Positions 8,630 to 17,936 of a stretch of 58,295 nucleotides of DNA are shown here, one piece after another. This DNA comes from Chitinophaga polysaccharea (GTDB lineage: Bacteria; Bacteroidota; Bacteroidia; Chitinophagales; Chitinophagaceae), in contig NZ_CABFVU010000007.1 of assembly GCF_902150045.1 (NCBI RefSeq), positions 1-58,295 on the forward strand. The letters are read 5' to 3'. Every line of letters begins with the position of its first letter. Within the stretch, counting starts at the first letter, position 1. Under the pieces are notes generated by a model, which was not told where the DNA came from, searched no databases, and was given only the letters and a program-made list of their open reading frames with translations. Position numbers and translations under genes: made by a program.

Positions 8630-10006
8630 ATGAATGTTTTTCATAAAAAGATGCTGATCAGCAGTTGCTTTGTGATGTTGTCATTACCCGGCATAGCGCA
8701 GCAAAAAACTATCCATATCAGGGACCTTCTGTTATTGGTGCAATCGCAGCCGCAGGTAAAAGCCACTGAACAACAGACACAGGCTGCGCAATACAATACA
8801 CGAATGGCCCGGAACACGCTGGTACCAGAGGTTACAGCGGCTTACCAGGCAGGCTATGCCACCTACAATAATATTACGGGGATGAGTTATCCCGGTTCGT
8901 TTTTACCCATCAGCGGGCCTCCGTCTGCAGGCAATATTTACGACCCGGTTCCTGGCACGGCTTTAACCGCACTGGTAAAATGGAACCCGCTTACTTTCGG
9001 GCAGCGGCAGGCCGCCGTAGAAAAGGCAGCAGCCCAGTACAAACTGGCCGGCAGCATATATAATGAAACGCTATTCCGCCAGCAATACCTGGCCATATCC
9101 ACTTACCTGGATGCCGTGTATCTCAAAAAATTATTGTTAAGTTTTGAGATGAACATAGAACGTACCAGGGCAGGCCTGCAGCAATCATTGGTACTTGCAC
9201 AGCAGGGATTGCGCCCGGGTATTGATACTACACAGTTCCAGTCGGTACTGGCGCAGGCACAAACAGACCTGCTGGCCGCGCAACGGCAATATTATACCCT
9301 GATCACTGAATTGAGCCGGCTCGCAGATCTGCCCGATAAACCGGATGAGATTATACTGGCAGATACCTCCCTCATCAACCAGCTACCCACCGGCGCTGAT
9401 ACCACTGCCCATTTTTCGGCACATCCATCTTTTCAATATTACCAGACTAAAAGAGAGGTAAGTGAAGCGACTTTGAAAGAAGCCGGACGCGCATGGCGCC
9501 CTAAACTGGACCTGTGGGCAAATGCCTATGCCCGCGGCTCAGGCGTGGATGCCGCAGGTAACGTCAGCAAGGCAGATGGCTGGTCGCTTTCCCGGAAAAA
9601 CTATGGGGCCGGCATACAACTGAGTTTCCCGATCCTGCAGTTCTCACAGGTAAATCTCCAGAAAAAACAATACCGCTTATTATTAAAATCTGATGAAACA
9701 CAACTGGACCAGGTAAAGCTGAACCTGCAAAAACAACTGGAAACCGCGCAGTTCAGCTACCAGCAAAACCTGCTGATTGCCAAACAGGCTTTAATACAGT
9801 CGCAGGCAGCGCGATATGCATTCGACGGATTGAAGCTCAGCTATGAAAGCGGCCTGGCGGATTTTACCCGCCTGGTACAGGGGCAGTACGAGCTGCTGAA
9901 AGCAGAAACGGGCGAAGCGGGCGCATTCCTGCAGGCATGGCATGCTTTGCTTGAACTGGCCGCCGCAAATGGACAGCTGGATGTTTTTACAGATAAACTG
10001 AAATAA
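8630..10006 (+). CDS. TolC-like outer-membrane efflux protein
   Basis: A 458-residue outer-membrane factor with a signal peptide (cleavage after GIAQ, about residue 24) and the long amphipathic helices of the OEP family in two repeats, for example QQKTIHIRDLLLLVQSQPQV at the start and the late LKLSYESGLADFTRLVQGQY segment typical of TolC proteins. It would form the outer-membrane channel of the tripartite pump with the RND protein (13 bp downstream) and adaptor. The gene order OMF-RND-MFP on one strand shows an operon. The 64 bp after chrA leave room for co-transcription or for a separate weak promoter. Confidence 0.9.
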   Translation: MNVFHKKMLISSCFVMLSLPGIAQQKTIHIRDLLLLVQSQPQVKATEQQTQAAQYNTRMARNTLVPEVTAAYQAGYATYNNITGMSYPGSFLPISGPPSAGNIYDPVPGTALTALVKWNPLTFGQRQAAVEKAAAQYKLAGSIYNETLFRQQYLAISTYLDAVYLKKLLLSFEMNIERTRAGLQQSLVLAQQGLRPGIDTTQFQSVLAQAQTDLLAAQRQYYTLITELSRLADLPDKPDEIILADTSLINQLPTGADTTAHFSAHPSFQYYQTKREVSEATLKEAGRAWRPKLDLWANAYARGSGVDAAGNVSKADGWSLSRKNYGAGIQLSFPILQFSQVNLQKKQYRLLLKSDETQLDQVKLNLQKQLETAQFSYQQNLLIAKQALIQSQAARYAFDGLKLSYESGLADFTRLVQGQYELLKAETGEAGAFLQAWHALLELAAANGQLDVFTDKLK

Positions 10007-10019
10007 CGATATACACTTT

Positions 10020-13000
10020 ATGAAACTAATCATTCAGGCATTACGGCATCCCATCACCATACTGGTAGCTGTTATTGGTATTCTTTTCTTTTCATTCCTC
10101 TCCATCCGTAATGCAAAAGTGGATATATTCCCGCGGCTAGGGCTGCCCGTGGTATACGTTGCGCAGCCTTACGGCGGCCTGTCGCCCGAACAGGTGGAAG
10201 GTTTTGTTACCTCCTACTACGAATACCATTTCCTGTATATCACCGGCGTTAAATATGTAGAGTCTAAAAGCATACAGGGAGCTGCGCTCATCAAAATAGA
10301 ATTTAACGAAGGCACCGACATGAGCCAGGCCATGGCCGAAGTAGTGGGATATGTGAACAGGTCCAGGGCGTTTATGCCTCCCGGAACGGTGCCGCCCTTT
10401 GTTACCCGTTTTGATGCCGGCAGCGTTCCGGTAGGGCAACTGGTATTCAGTTCCGACAGCAGGTCGCTGGGAGAAATATCGGACCTGGCGCTGTTCCGTG
10501 TAAGGCCTATGTTTTCAACGCTGCCCGGTGTATCCGCACCTCCGCCCTTTGGTGGTAACCAGAAAACGGTGCTGATCACTGTAGATCCGGAGAAACTGCG
10601 GGGACATAATCTTTCACCGGACCAGGTGGTCCAAACCATTGCAAAATTCAACAGCATCTCCCCCGCCGGAAATGTGCGTATTGGCGATACCACTTACATC
10701 ACGCCACAGAACAGCGTGATAGAAACATTACAGGACCTGCAGAATACACCGCTGCAATCCGGTGCCGGCCCTGCGGTATATGTAAAAGATATTGCCAACG
10801 TTACCATGGGATCGGATGTAACCACAAGCTATGCGCTGGTAAACGGCAAGCGCTCCGTTTATATTCCGGTAACCAAACGCGCCGATGCCTCCACCTGGGA
10901 CGTGGTGCAAAAAGTGAAAGCGGCGCTGCCGGATATGCAGGCGGCCATTCCTTCAGATATAAAAGTAACCTACGAATTTGACCAGTCGGGCTACGTGATC
11001 AATTCCCTGAAAAGTGTGCTGTTTGAAGGCGGGCTGGGCGCCCTCCTCACGGGATTGATGGTATGGCTGTTCCTGGGCGACAGGCGCAGTGCGCTCATCG
11101 TGATCACCACCATTCCGCTGGCCCTTCTTTCTGCGGCTATTTTATTATTTCTCAGCGGGCAAACCGTCAATATCATGACCCTCGGCGGACTGGCACTATC
11201 GGTAGGCATACTGGTAGACGAAGCCACGGTAACGATAGAAAACATTCATCGTCACCAGGAAAAGGGTAAAAATAAAGCAAGGGCCATTGCAGATGCATGC
11301 CGGGAAATAGCCGCACCCAAACTACTGATCCTGTTGAGCATCCTCGCAGTATTTGTGCCATCACTGTTCATGAGCGGCGTACCCAAAGCCATGTTCCTCC
11401 CGCTGTCTCTGGCCGTGGGATTTGCTATGATAGCCTCTTTCCTGTTATCGCAAACTTTTGTGCCGGTGGCAGGCAACTGGTGGCTGAAAGATCACCAGCA
11501 ACGATCCGGAGCTGGGTTTTATCATCGCCTTGAGCAGCGGTATACTGATATGGGCCAACGTTTTCAAACCGGCTTCGGATGGCTGACAACCCTGTTCCTT
11601 GGCATTTCCCTGCTGCTGATGATAATACTGTTTTCTGTTACCGGCACTGAATTATTCCCGCAAACTGATAGCGGGCAAACACAGGTCCGTTTGCGCCTTC
11701 CCACGGGCACCCGCTTTGAGCGTACGGAAGATGCCACCAGGAGGTTACTGCAGCTGTCGGACAGTATCGCCGGTAATGGCAACACGGAAATAACTTCCGC
11801 TTTCATTGGTACCCAGCCATCCAGTTTCCCCGTTAACTATATTCACCTGTGGACGGGCGGTCCACATGAATCTGTAACAAAAATAAAGTTGCAGAAAGAT
11901 GTAATCCCGGTAGCTGTTTTCAGAGAGAAATTACGCAGCGCCGTTGCAAAGGAAATTCCAACAGCCAGGGTTTCTTTTGAGCCGGGAGATATAGTAGAAC
12001 AGGTGCTGAACCTCGGAAGCACCAACCCGGTTGAAATAGCCGTTGTAAACCGTAACCTGGCGGAGGGCAGGGAAACAGCCCGGCAGTTGCTGCAGCAACT
12101 GGCAGCTATTCCATCCCTGCGTGATCTCCAGGTTGCCACACCGCTGGATTACCCCGCCATCAGGCTGGAAACAGACCGCGTAAAAGCCGGGCAACTGGGT
12201 ATTTCCGGCGAACAGATAGCCCGCTCCGTGGTAACAGCTACTTCTTCCAGTCGTTTTACTTCGCCTAATTACTGGCTTGATAAAACAACCGGAACCACCT
12301 ACCAGGTACAGGTGCAATACCCTGAGTACCGGATGAACAGTACTGCACAGCTGGAAGCTATTCCCATTTCCGGCGGCGCCGGCAACACACATTACCTCAG
12401 TGAGGTAGCCAGCTGGAAACGGACCGTTGTTACCGGCGAATACGACCGGCTCAACCAGCAACGCTATATTACCATCACCGCCAATATTCACCGGCAGGAT
12501 GCAGGAACCGTTTTCAATAAAGTAAACAGTATCATTGCCGGGATGGGTAAGCTGCCCAATGGGGCAAAAATCCTGCTTCGGGGACAACCGCCATTGTTGG
12601 CGCAAACGCTTGACAGCTTACGGTTTGGCCTGTTGATTGCGATCGTTGTAATTTTCCTGCTGATGACCGTTTATTTTCAGTCTTTCCGCGTAGCCCTGGC
12701 CACCTTGTCCGTTATTCCGGCTGTAATAGCAGGTTCCCTATTGTTTCTTTTCCTTACCGGCAACACGCTGAATATCCAGTCGTATATGGGCGCCATCATG
12801 ACTGTTGGCGTGGCCATTGCCAATTCTGTGCTTTTTATTACCAGTGCAGAGCATAACAGGCGGCAGGGTATGGAGGCCGGTCATCTCCGCGCAGCGGAAA
12901 TACGTCTTCGCCCTATCCTGATGACAAGCGCCGCTATGATAGCCGGTATGATCCCGATGGCAGCAGGTCTTTCAGAAGGAGGCGATCAAACCGCGCCCCT

Positions 13001-13157
13001 GGCCATCGCGGTAATCGGCGGTCTCCTGTTTTCAGCCATCAGCGTATTATTTTTCCTGCCACAGGTATACCAGCTGATCACCGGAAGAAGAAAATTTGTG
13101 GTTGTTTCCCTTGATCCGGACGATGCCAGCAGTGTTCATTACGATAAACAATCTTAA
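10020..13157 (+). CDS. RND efflux transporter permease subunit (AcrB/MexB-like superfamily)
   Basis: A 1045-residue proton-driven inner-membrane pump. It begins with the usual TM1 (IQALRHPITILVAVIGILFF) and NAKVDIFPRLGLPVVYV, has the TM4 region GGLALSVGILVDEATVTIEN with acidic residues at the proton-relay site, two large periplasmic loops and a second TM block (GAIMTVGVAIANSVLFITSA). Length fits the family. It lies between its outer-membrane channel and its adaptor. The TM4 pair is Asp-Glu, which differs from the Asp-Asp of AcrB. The substrate cannot be read from the sequence; neighbouring chrA hints at toxic anions or metals but drug or solvent efflux is equally possible. Confidence 0.93.
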   Translation: MKLIIQALRHPITILVAVIGILFFSFLSIRNAKVDIFPRLGLPVVYVAQPYGGLSPEQVEGFVTSYYEYHFLYITGVKYVESKSIQGAALIKIEFNEGTDMSQAMAEVVGYVNRSRAFMPPGTVPPFVTRFDAGSVPVGQLVFSSDSRSLGEISDLALFRVRPMFSTLPGVSAPPPFGGNQKTVLITVDPEKLRGHNLSPDQVVQTIAKFNSISPAGNVRIGDTTYITPQNSVIETLQDLQNTPLQSGAGPAVYVKDIANVTMGSDVTTSYALVNGKRSVYIPVTKRADASTWDVVQKVKAALPDMQAAIPSDIKVTYEFDQSGYVINSLKSVLFEGGLGALLTGLMVWLFLGDRRSALIVITTIPLALLSAAILLFLSGQTVNIMTLGGLALSVGILVDEATVTIENIHRHQEKGKNKARAIADACREIAAPKLLILLSILAVFVPSLFMSGVPKAMFLPLSLAVGFAMIASFLLSQTFVPVAGNWWLKDHQQRSGAGFYHRLEQRYTDMGQRFQTGFGWLTTLFLGISLLLMIILFSVTGTELFPQTDSGQTQVRLRLPTGTRFERTEDATRRLLQLSDSIAGNGNTEITSAFIGTQPSSFPVNYIHLWTGGPHESVTKIKLQKDVIPVAVFREKLRSAVAKEIPTARVSFEPGDIVEQVLNLGSTNPVEIAVVNRNLAEGRETARQLLQQLAAIPSLRDLQVATPLDYPAIRLETDRVKAGQLGISGEQIARSVVTATSSSRFTSPNYWLDKTTGTTYQVQVQYPEYRMNSTAQLEAIPISGGAGNTHYLSEVASWKRTVVTGEYDRLNQQRYITITANIHRQDAGTVFNKVNSIIAGMGKLPNGAKILLRGQPPLLAQTLDSLRFGLLIAIVVIFLLMTVYFQSFRVALATLSVIPAVIAGSLLFLFLTGNTLNIQSYMGAIMTVGVAIANSVLFITSAEHNRRQGMEAGHLRAAEIRLRPILMTSAAMIAGMIPMAAGLSEGGDQTAPLAIAVIGGLLFSAISVLFFLPQVYQLITGRRKFVVVSLDPDDASSVHYDKQS

Positions 13158-13174
13158 AAAATAAAATCAGTCAT

Positions 13175-14257
13175 ATGCGATCCATCGCGATTATTAGTTT
13201 GGTTCTTTTACTGGCAGCCTGTGGTAATACCTCCAGGCATCCGGAACATACAAACAACAGCGCCGCATCCGATACGGTGCCGGTGTTCATTCTGAAACAG
13301 GATACTGCCAGGAAAACAATAGAGCTGCCTGCTGAACTGGTGCCTTATGAAACCGCTGCATTGTTTGCCAAAGTACAGGGCTTTGTGCGCAGCATGAATG
13401 TGGACCTTGGCGACCATGTAAAGAAAGGACAAACACTGGCGGTAATTGAAGCGCCGGAAATTAACAGCAGGCTGGCAGAATCCGAAGCCGCTTTGCAATC
13501 GGCCAAAGCGAAGTGGGCATCCAGCAAGGATCATTATGAAAGACTTTACAGGGCTTCACAGGCAAAAACGCCCGGCATTGTAGCCCCGGCAGATCTTGAG
13601 CGCAGCCGCAACCTGATGCTGGCCGACAGCGCCTCCTACATCGCGGCAGGCAAACAATCACAAACCAATAAAGCGGTATCCGGATACCTGTATATCACCG
13701 CCCCTTTTGATGGCGTCATCACCGCGCGCACAGCCGATCCGGGCGCACTGGTAGGCACCACAGCCATGCTGCTCACCGTTCAGAATAACCGCACGCTGCG
13801 TCTTCGTGCAGCCGTTCCCGAGATATATACGGCCACTGCCAGTCTTTCGAAGAATATCGACTTCCGGGTAGACGCCTATCCTACCCGATACTTCAAAGCC
13901 ACGCTAACCCGTAAATCCGAAACTATTGATCCCGGCACCCGCACCGAGTTATGGGAGTTCCAGGTAGACAACAGCGATCACCTGCTCAAAGCCGGTTCTT
14001 TTGCTTATGTAAAACTTACCCTGGAACGGGGAGGCACATCTTTCATTGTACCATTTGCCGCGGTAACCACTACGCAGGAAAAAAGATTTGTGATCAGGGT
14101 ACACGAAGGAAAAACTGAATGGGTAGACGTACGCCAGGGTATGACCCTGGATGCAGGTGTTGAAATATTCGGTAACCTGGCCGCCGGTGATACCCTGCTG
14201 AAAAAAGCAACAGATGAAAGAAAACCTGGCAGCACAGGCTTATGGATGCTGAAATAA
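13175..14257 (+). CDS. RND efflux periplasmic adaptor, lipoprotein
   Basis: A 360-residue membrane fusion protein. The lipobox LLLAAC (Cys16) marks it as a lipoprotein. A biotinyl-lipoyl-like motif (FVRSMNVDLGDHVKKGQTLAVI) is followed by a helical hairpin (about residues 88-160), a beta-barrel part (APFDGVITARTADPGALVG) and a membrane-proximal domain. It would link the RND pump at 10020 to the OMF at 8630. It starts 17 bp after the pump gene and closes the operon; a GC-rich palindrome follows at 14293. Confidence 0.92.
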   Translation: MRSIAIISLVLLLAACGNTSRHPEHTNNSAASDTVPVFILKQDTARKTIELPAELVPYETAALFAKVQGFVRSMNVDLGDHVKKGQTLAVIEAPEINSRLAESEAALQSAKAKWASSKDHYERLYRASQAKTPGIVAPADLERSRNLMLADSASYIAAGKQSQTNKAVSGYLYITAPFDGVITARTADPGALVGTTAMLLTVQNNRTLRLRAAVPEIYTATASLSKNIDFRVDAYPTRYFKATLTRKSETIDPGTRTELWEFQVDNSDHLLKAGSFAYVKLTLERGGTSFIVPFAAVTTTQEKRFVIRVHEGKTEWVDVRQGMTLDAGVEIFGNLAAGDTLLKKATDERKPGSTGLWMLK

Positions 14258-14292
14258 GAGGTAATATAACAAGGCCCGTCGCCCACAACCTA

Positions 14293-14308
14293 CCGTTGCC
14301 GGCAACGG
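14293..14308. terminator. GC-rich palindrome, possible terminator between converging genes
   Basis: The 16-bp perfect palindrome CCGTTGCCGGCAACGG lies 35 bp past the stop of the adaptor gene, with CCTTTT a few bases later. The neighbouring hydroxylase remnant converges on it from the other strand. The absence of a loop weakens the terminator call. Confidence 0.4.
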
Positions 14309-14320
14309 GCATCCTTTTCA

Positions 14321-14767
14321 CTACCGGGCGTACACCTGTTTATGCCCGAACCTCCTCTCCTGCAACTGGTCATATTCCTTTACATAATCCGGGTGCTCTG
14401 TGCCCATAACCCTGTCCCATACACGGAAATACAACCCATAATTCCCGCGGAACTTTTTATGATGCAGGTTGTGATGAACAGAGGTGTTCACTACTTCAAA
14501 CCACCAGCTATACCTGAACTTCCGCGGCATCAGCTCATACCCGAGGTGGCCGTATACATTAATGATAAAACCTGATACGGTAAACAATAATATGGTAAGC
14601 GGATGCATAGGCATTATGCTGGTGATCACCACCAGCACACCCCCTTCCGCCACGGCTTCCAGGAAATGAAAACTGTAGGAGGCCCATGGGGATGGATTGA
14701 TACTCTGGTGATGTACCAGGTGCGTGCGTTTAAAGGGGCCGTATCTGCCGGCAGCACGCCGGCCAGG
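14321..14767 (-). pseudogene. Remnant of a fatty acid hydroxylase/sterol desaturase
   Basis: The C-terminal part of a di-iron membrane hydroxylase. Two HxxHH histidine motifs are visible (HLVHHQS, then HNLHHKK), with FHFLEAVAEGG, an ending hydrophobic pair and YGHLGYELMP between them. The reading frame is open only back to a stop at 14768-14770; the N-terminal membrane helices and first histidine box are missing. A different frame just upstream (ATG at 14808) gives LQQLLFDLAGVL-like sequence unrelated to the family, which suggests a deletion with a frame change. An internal GTG at 14653 could start a short product lacking one histidine box. Probably inactive. Confidence 0.75.
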
Positions 14768-14861
14768 TCAAATAGCAACTGTTGCAAAGTAGTGATGGAT
14801 GCGCTCATATAACTTGTACCGGCGCTAAATTAAGGTTATTTCCTTATTTGCAACAATCCCA

Positions 14862-15260
14862 CTACTCCCAGCTCCCCATGATAGATACGTTCAGGTCATC
14901 GCTCTTCACTTCCATATCTATAGGGAAAATAATCTTATACTCCTCCATGTTTACATCGCAGGCGCCTATGCGCCCTGTGGAGTCGCCCCATAGTTCTATA
15001 TGATACCCCTTGCGGTATAGCTTCCATTTCACTGCGGGGCTAACGGAGAAAGTGGCCGGCAGCGTGAGTTGCGCCGGATAGGAACGGGTAACGGCAAGCG
15101 GATCTCCCGGGTGGCTGATATCAAGTATTTTCAGGAAAAGATGCTCAGCGGCATTGGCCGGCATCTTATAGGAATTGAGCTTAATTGCTTTCAGTGTAAA
15201 TTCCTTATTGTCCTTATTACAGGACAACAGCAGCAAGGCGATCAGTAATAAATATCTCAT
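14862..15260 (-). CDS. Hypothetical lipoprotein
   Basis: A 132-residue protein beginning with a lipoprotein signal (hydrophobic run then LLSC, Cys14). The mature part is mainly beta-type, with alternating residues such as YHIELWGDSTGRIGACDVNM and YKIIFPIDMEV. No family recognised. It is followed 26 bp upstream, on the same strand, by the end of the MFS exporter gene, so it may be the last gene of that operon. Role unknown. Confidence 0.7.
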   Translation of the reverse strand: MRYLLLIALLLLSCNKDNKEFTLKAIKLNSYKMPANAAEHLFLKILDISHPGDPLAVTRSYPAQLTLPATFSVSPAVKWKLYRKGYHIELWGDSTGRIGACDVNMEEYKIIFPIDMEVKSDDLNVSIMGSWE

Positions 15261-15286
15261 CTCAGTAATTTAAAAAACAAACAGAC

Positions 15287-16903
15287 CTAGGCAGGAGAAA
15301 GCCGTCCTGACCGCAGGTATACCACCGTTCTGTTCAGGTACGGAAATAAAGCGATCAGCAGCAATATAGCTACGAGCAGCAACGACATCATTTCGTAGTA
15401 GTCCATCGCAAAGCGAAGCTGCCCCTGCCCGTTCACAGCGTTCACCAGTAACCTGCCGGCTGCCCTGCCAGAGGGGCCGGGAGCCATTCCACGGGCCTGC
15501 AGCTGACGGACCTGCGTGCTCACTACCTGTTTCACGCCTGGGTCCAACCGGGTAAGATGATCCTGGAATGCATTGTAGTGGCGGCTCTTTTCATACAGTT
15601 CAAAAAAATTGATGATGCCAATGCTCACACAAAAGCCCAGGTAACGCACCGCCAGGCAAACAGCTGATGCCGACGCACCCATGGATAAAGGTACAGAAGA
15701 AATGGAATAAACAATAGTAGGCACCATAATCAACCCCACGCCGAGGCCCTGTATAAACAAAGGGATATAGTAACTGAACTCATTGGCCTGTACATCAAAA
15801 AGAAAATACATGCTCACATGAAATGGCAGCAGTAAAATAAATCCCGGCATCCATATATAACGGATGCGCCGCTGCTGAAGGATCATACAGCAGGCAATAA
15901 TAACACCGGCCACTATACCAGCCAGGTTGAAAAGATTGATATAGGAAACATGCATGGGATCGAGGCGCAACACCGTAGCAAAAAAATTATTGGTGATGCC
16001 TGAAGCAAACCGGCAGATATACATCATAAAAAGCACCAGTAATCCTACTTTAAAATTACGGAACCGGAAAATGCGCAGGTCCATATACGGATGCTTCATA
16101 CTCCTTTGCCGGAAAAGATAAATGGCTAAAAGCACAACGATACCCGTAACGCTGTATCTTATCCGCGGATCTTCCAGCCAGTAGTATTCCTGCCCGTAAA
16201 TCATGATATAGCCCACCAGGCAAAGAGCAATACTGTAAAGGGTAAAGCTCTGCCAGTCCAGCTTATACAAGGGGAAGCGCACATCGGGCCTGACATTGTT
16301 CATACTGAGCATTAACAGGCAAAGACAGGGCAGGTAGGAAAACAGCGCCCCTTTATAAACAATATTAAAGTTCCAGGAGTCGATCAGATCTGCCGTTACA
16401 AAATTGTTGAAAGGAATGGCGCATAGCAGTAAGCCGAAGAATACAGAAAAGCTTACTTCTCTTGCCCGCTCCGAGCGCAACCGGGTAAACATGAGGGAAA
16501 GCGACAGGTTCACTGTACAGGAAAACAGCATTCCCTGGAAAAATCTCACCGGAAAAAAAATATACAGTTCATGTGTATGATAGCAAACCAGGCTGGTTAA
16601 TATCTGCAGGAAAGTAAACAGGATGAAATATTCCCTCGACGCGAGGTAAAGAAAAAAGCGCCGTTCCAGGCTGTAAAACCCAACATAGCCTGCATAAAAC
16701 AGCGCTACCGAAAACTGGATATCCGCCGGCTCGCTGCCATAGTAACCTGCCGCAGCGTTGATGTTGGACAAGGGCAGGAAAAACAGTACGATGCTTGGCA
16801 GCAGCAGGGAAAAGAGGATCACTTTCACCAGCCAGTCCGGCGCCCATGATTTAAATACAGGAATAGCATTATCCACGGTGACGGGCTTTGGGTACATATA
16901 CAT
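15287..16903 (-). CDS. EmrB-like MFS multidrug exporter
   Basis: A 538-residue polytopic membrane protein with about 14 hydrophobic segments, like the DHA2/EmrB branch of the major facilitator superfamily. It has the loop sequence MFTRLRSERAREVSFSVFFG and the late FIQGLGVGLIMVPTIVYSIS. Its start overlaps the stop of the adaptor gene by 35 bp, so the two are translationally coupled. With the HlyD-type adaptor and TolC-like channel upstream it makes a complete tripartite EmrAB-TolC-like pump that would move drugs or other hydrophobic compounds across both membranes. Sequence is more divergent than typical EmrB, so the substrate is open. Confidence 0.85.
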   Translation of the reverse strand: MYMYPKPVTVDNAIPVFKSWAPDWLVKVILFSLLLPSIVLFFLPLSNINAAAGYYGSEPADIQFSVALFYAGYVGFYSLERRFFLYLASREYFILFTFLQILTSLVCYHTHELYIFFPVRFFQGMLFSCTVNLSLSLMFTRLRSERAREVSFSVFFGLLLCAIPFNNFVTADLIDSWNFNIVYKGALFSYLPCLCLLMLSMNNVRPDVRFPLYKLDWQSFTLYSIALCLVGYIMIYGQEYYWLEDPRIRYSVTGIVVLLAIYLFRQRSMKHPYMDLRIFRFRNFKVGLLVLFMMYICRFASGITNNFFATVLRLDPMHVSYINLFNLAGIVAGVIIACCMILQQRRIRYIWMPGFILLLPFHVSMYFLFDVQANEFSYYIPLFIQGLGVGLIMVPTIVYSISSVPLSMGASASAVCLAVRYLGFCVSIGIINFFELYEKSRHYNAFQDHLTRLDPGVKQVVSTQVRQLQARGMAPGPSGRAAGRLLVNAVNGQGQLRFAMDYYEMMSLLLVAILLLIALFPYLNRTVVYLRSGRLSPA

Positions 16904-17933
16904 TTACATTCATTCCTACTTTCAGCACATCAATATCTTTCCTGGCGCCATCTACACGGATACGCACAGGAATACGCTGCACAATCTTCACATAGTTGCC
17001 TGTGGAGTTATCCGGCGGCAGCAATGAAAAGCTGGAGCCCGTGGCAGGCGACAGGGAAATGATGGTTCCTTTAAATGTACGGTCGGGGTATGCGTCGGCT
17101 ACTATTTTAACGGAGTCGCCTATACGCATATTGGCGATCTGGGTTTCCTTGTAATTGGCCACTACCCATTTATCGGTTTCATTGTTTACGATATAGGCCA
17201 GAATTTCACCGGCATTGATCATCTGCCCTGTTTCCACGGTACGGCGACCCATGCGGCCATCATACGAGGCCGTGATCACGGTATAGCTCACATCCAGCTT
17301 ATGGCGGTCCAGCAAGGCTTTCAGCCGGTCGATCTCTGCTGCCACTACCCGCTTCTCTGCATGGATATCAGCAATGCGGGAGAGGGCCGCCCCGTAGTTG
17401 TCTTGCGACGACTGATAATCGCTGGTGTTCACATCCAGTGCCGCCTGCATGTTTTCCAGCTGCTGTTTGGTAGCTGATTCCTCGTTGTAAAGCTGGCTGT
17501 AACGCTGGTAGTCCAGCTGTTGCTTCCACATTTTCGCTTTTGCTGCAGCGATCTGTGCTTCCGATGCGTTAGCCATTTTCTCCAATGTACGGATATTGCT
17601 TTCCAGCACTTCCATGCGGGCCTCCGCTTTCTGCAGGGAAGCGGCAGTTTGCGCCTGTTGCAGGGTATATTCCCGGTCGTCGATCAGTAAGAGCGTATCT
17701 CCTTTCTTCACCTGCTGGTTCTCTTCAAATTTCACTGCCACAATAAAACCGCCTGCCCTTGATATTACCGGGTTCACATATTCCTGTACCTGTGCATCGT
17801 TGGTTTGCTCATAAATATAATATTCCCATATGGTATAAACGCCCCAGCAGAGGAGCAAGAGAATAATGATCCCTGCCATCCAGCCCGTGATACGGGTGAT
17901 CAGCCTGTCTGTAACGGTATATTTCTTTTTCAT
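16869..17933 (-). CDS. EmrA/HlyD-family secretion adaptor
   Basis: A 354-residue protein with one N-terminal membrane anchor (about residues 15-35), a split biotinyl-lipoyl domain (FIVAVKFEENQQVKKGDTLL and its second half at VITASYDGRMGRRTVETGQM), an alpha-helical hairpin between them (about residues 80-200) and a C-terminal beta domain. This is the usual EmrA layout. It bridges the MFS pump encoded downstream (overlapping start) and the TolC-like protein encoded 3 bp upstream. Confidence 0.9.
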   Translation of the reverse strand: MKKKYTVTDRLITRITGWMAGIIILLLLCWGVYTIWEYYIYEQTNDAQVQEYVNPVISRAGGFIVAVKFEENQQVKKGDTLLLIDDREYTLQQAQTAASLQKAEARMEVLESNIRTLEKMANASEAQIAAAKAKMWKQQLDYQRYSQLYNEESATKQQLENMQAALDVNTSDYQSSQDNYGAALSRIADIHAEKRVVAAEIDRLKALLDRHKLDVSYTVITASYDGRMGRRTVETGQMINAGEILAYIVNNETDKWVVANYKETQIANMRIGDSVKIVADAYPDRTFKGTIISLSPATGSSFSLLPPDNSTGNYVKIVQRIPVRIRVDGARKDIDVLKVGMNVNVYVPKARHRG

Positions 17934-17936
17934 TGG

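Noticed and set aside
11931..12605. 224-codon open frame on the minus strand inside the RND pump gene
   Set aside because: Antisense to a gene with full family conservation; no domain is visible in the product.
14626..14808. 60-codon minus-strand frame upstream of the hydroxylase remnant
   Set aside because: Its tail is the hydroxylase coding region in a wrong frame; only the frame ending at 14767 has the histidine motifs.
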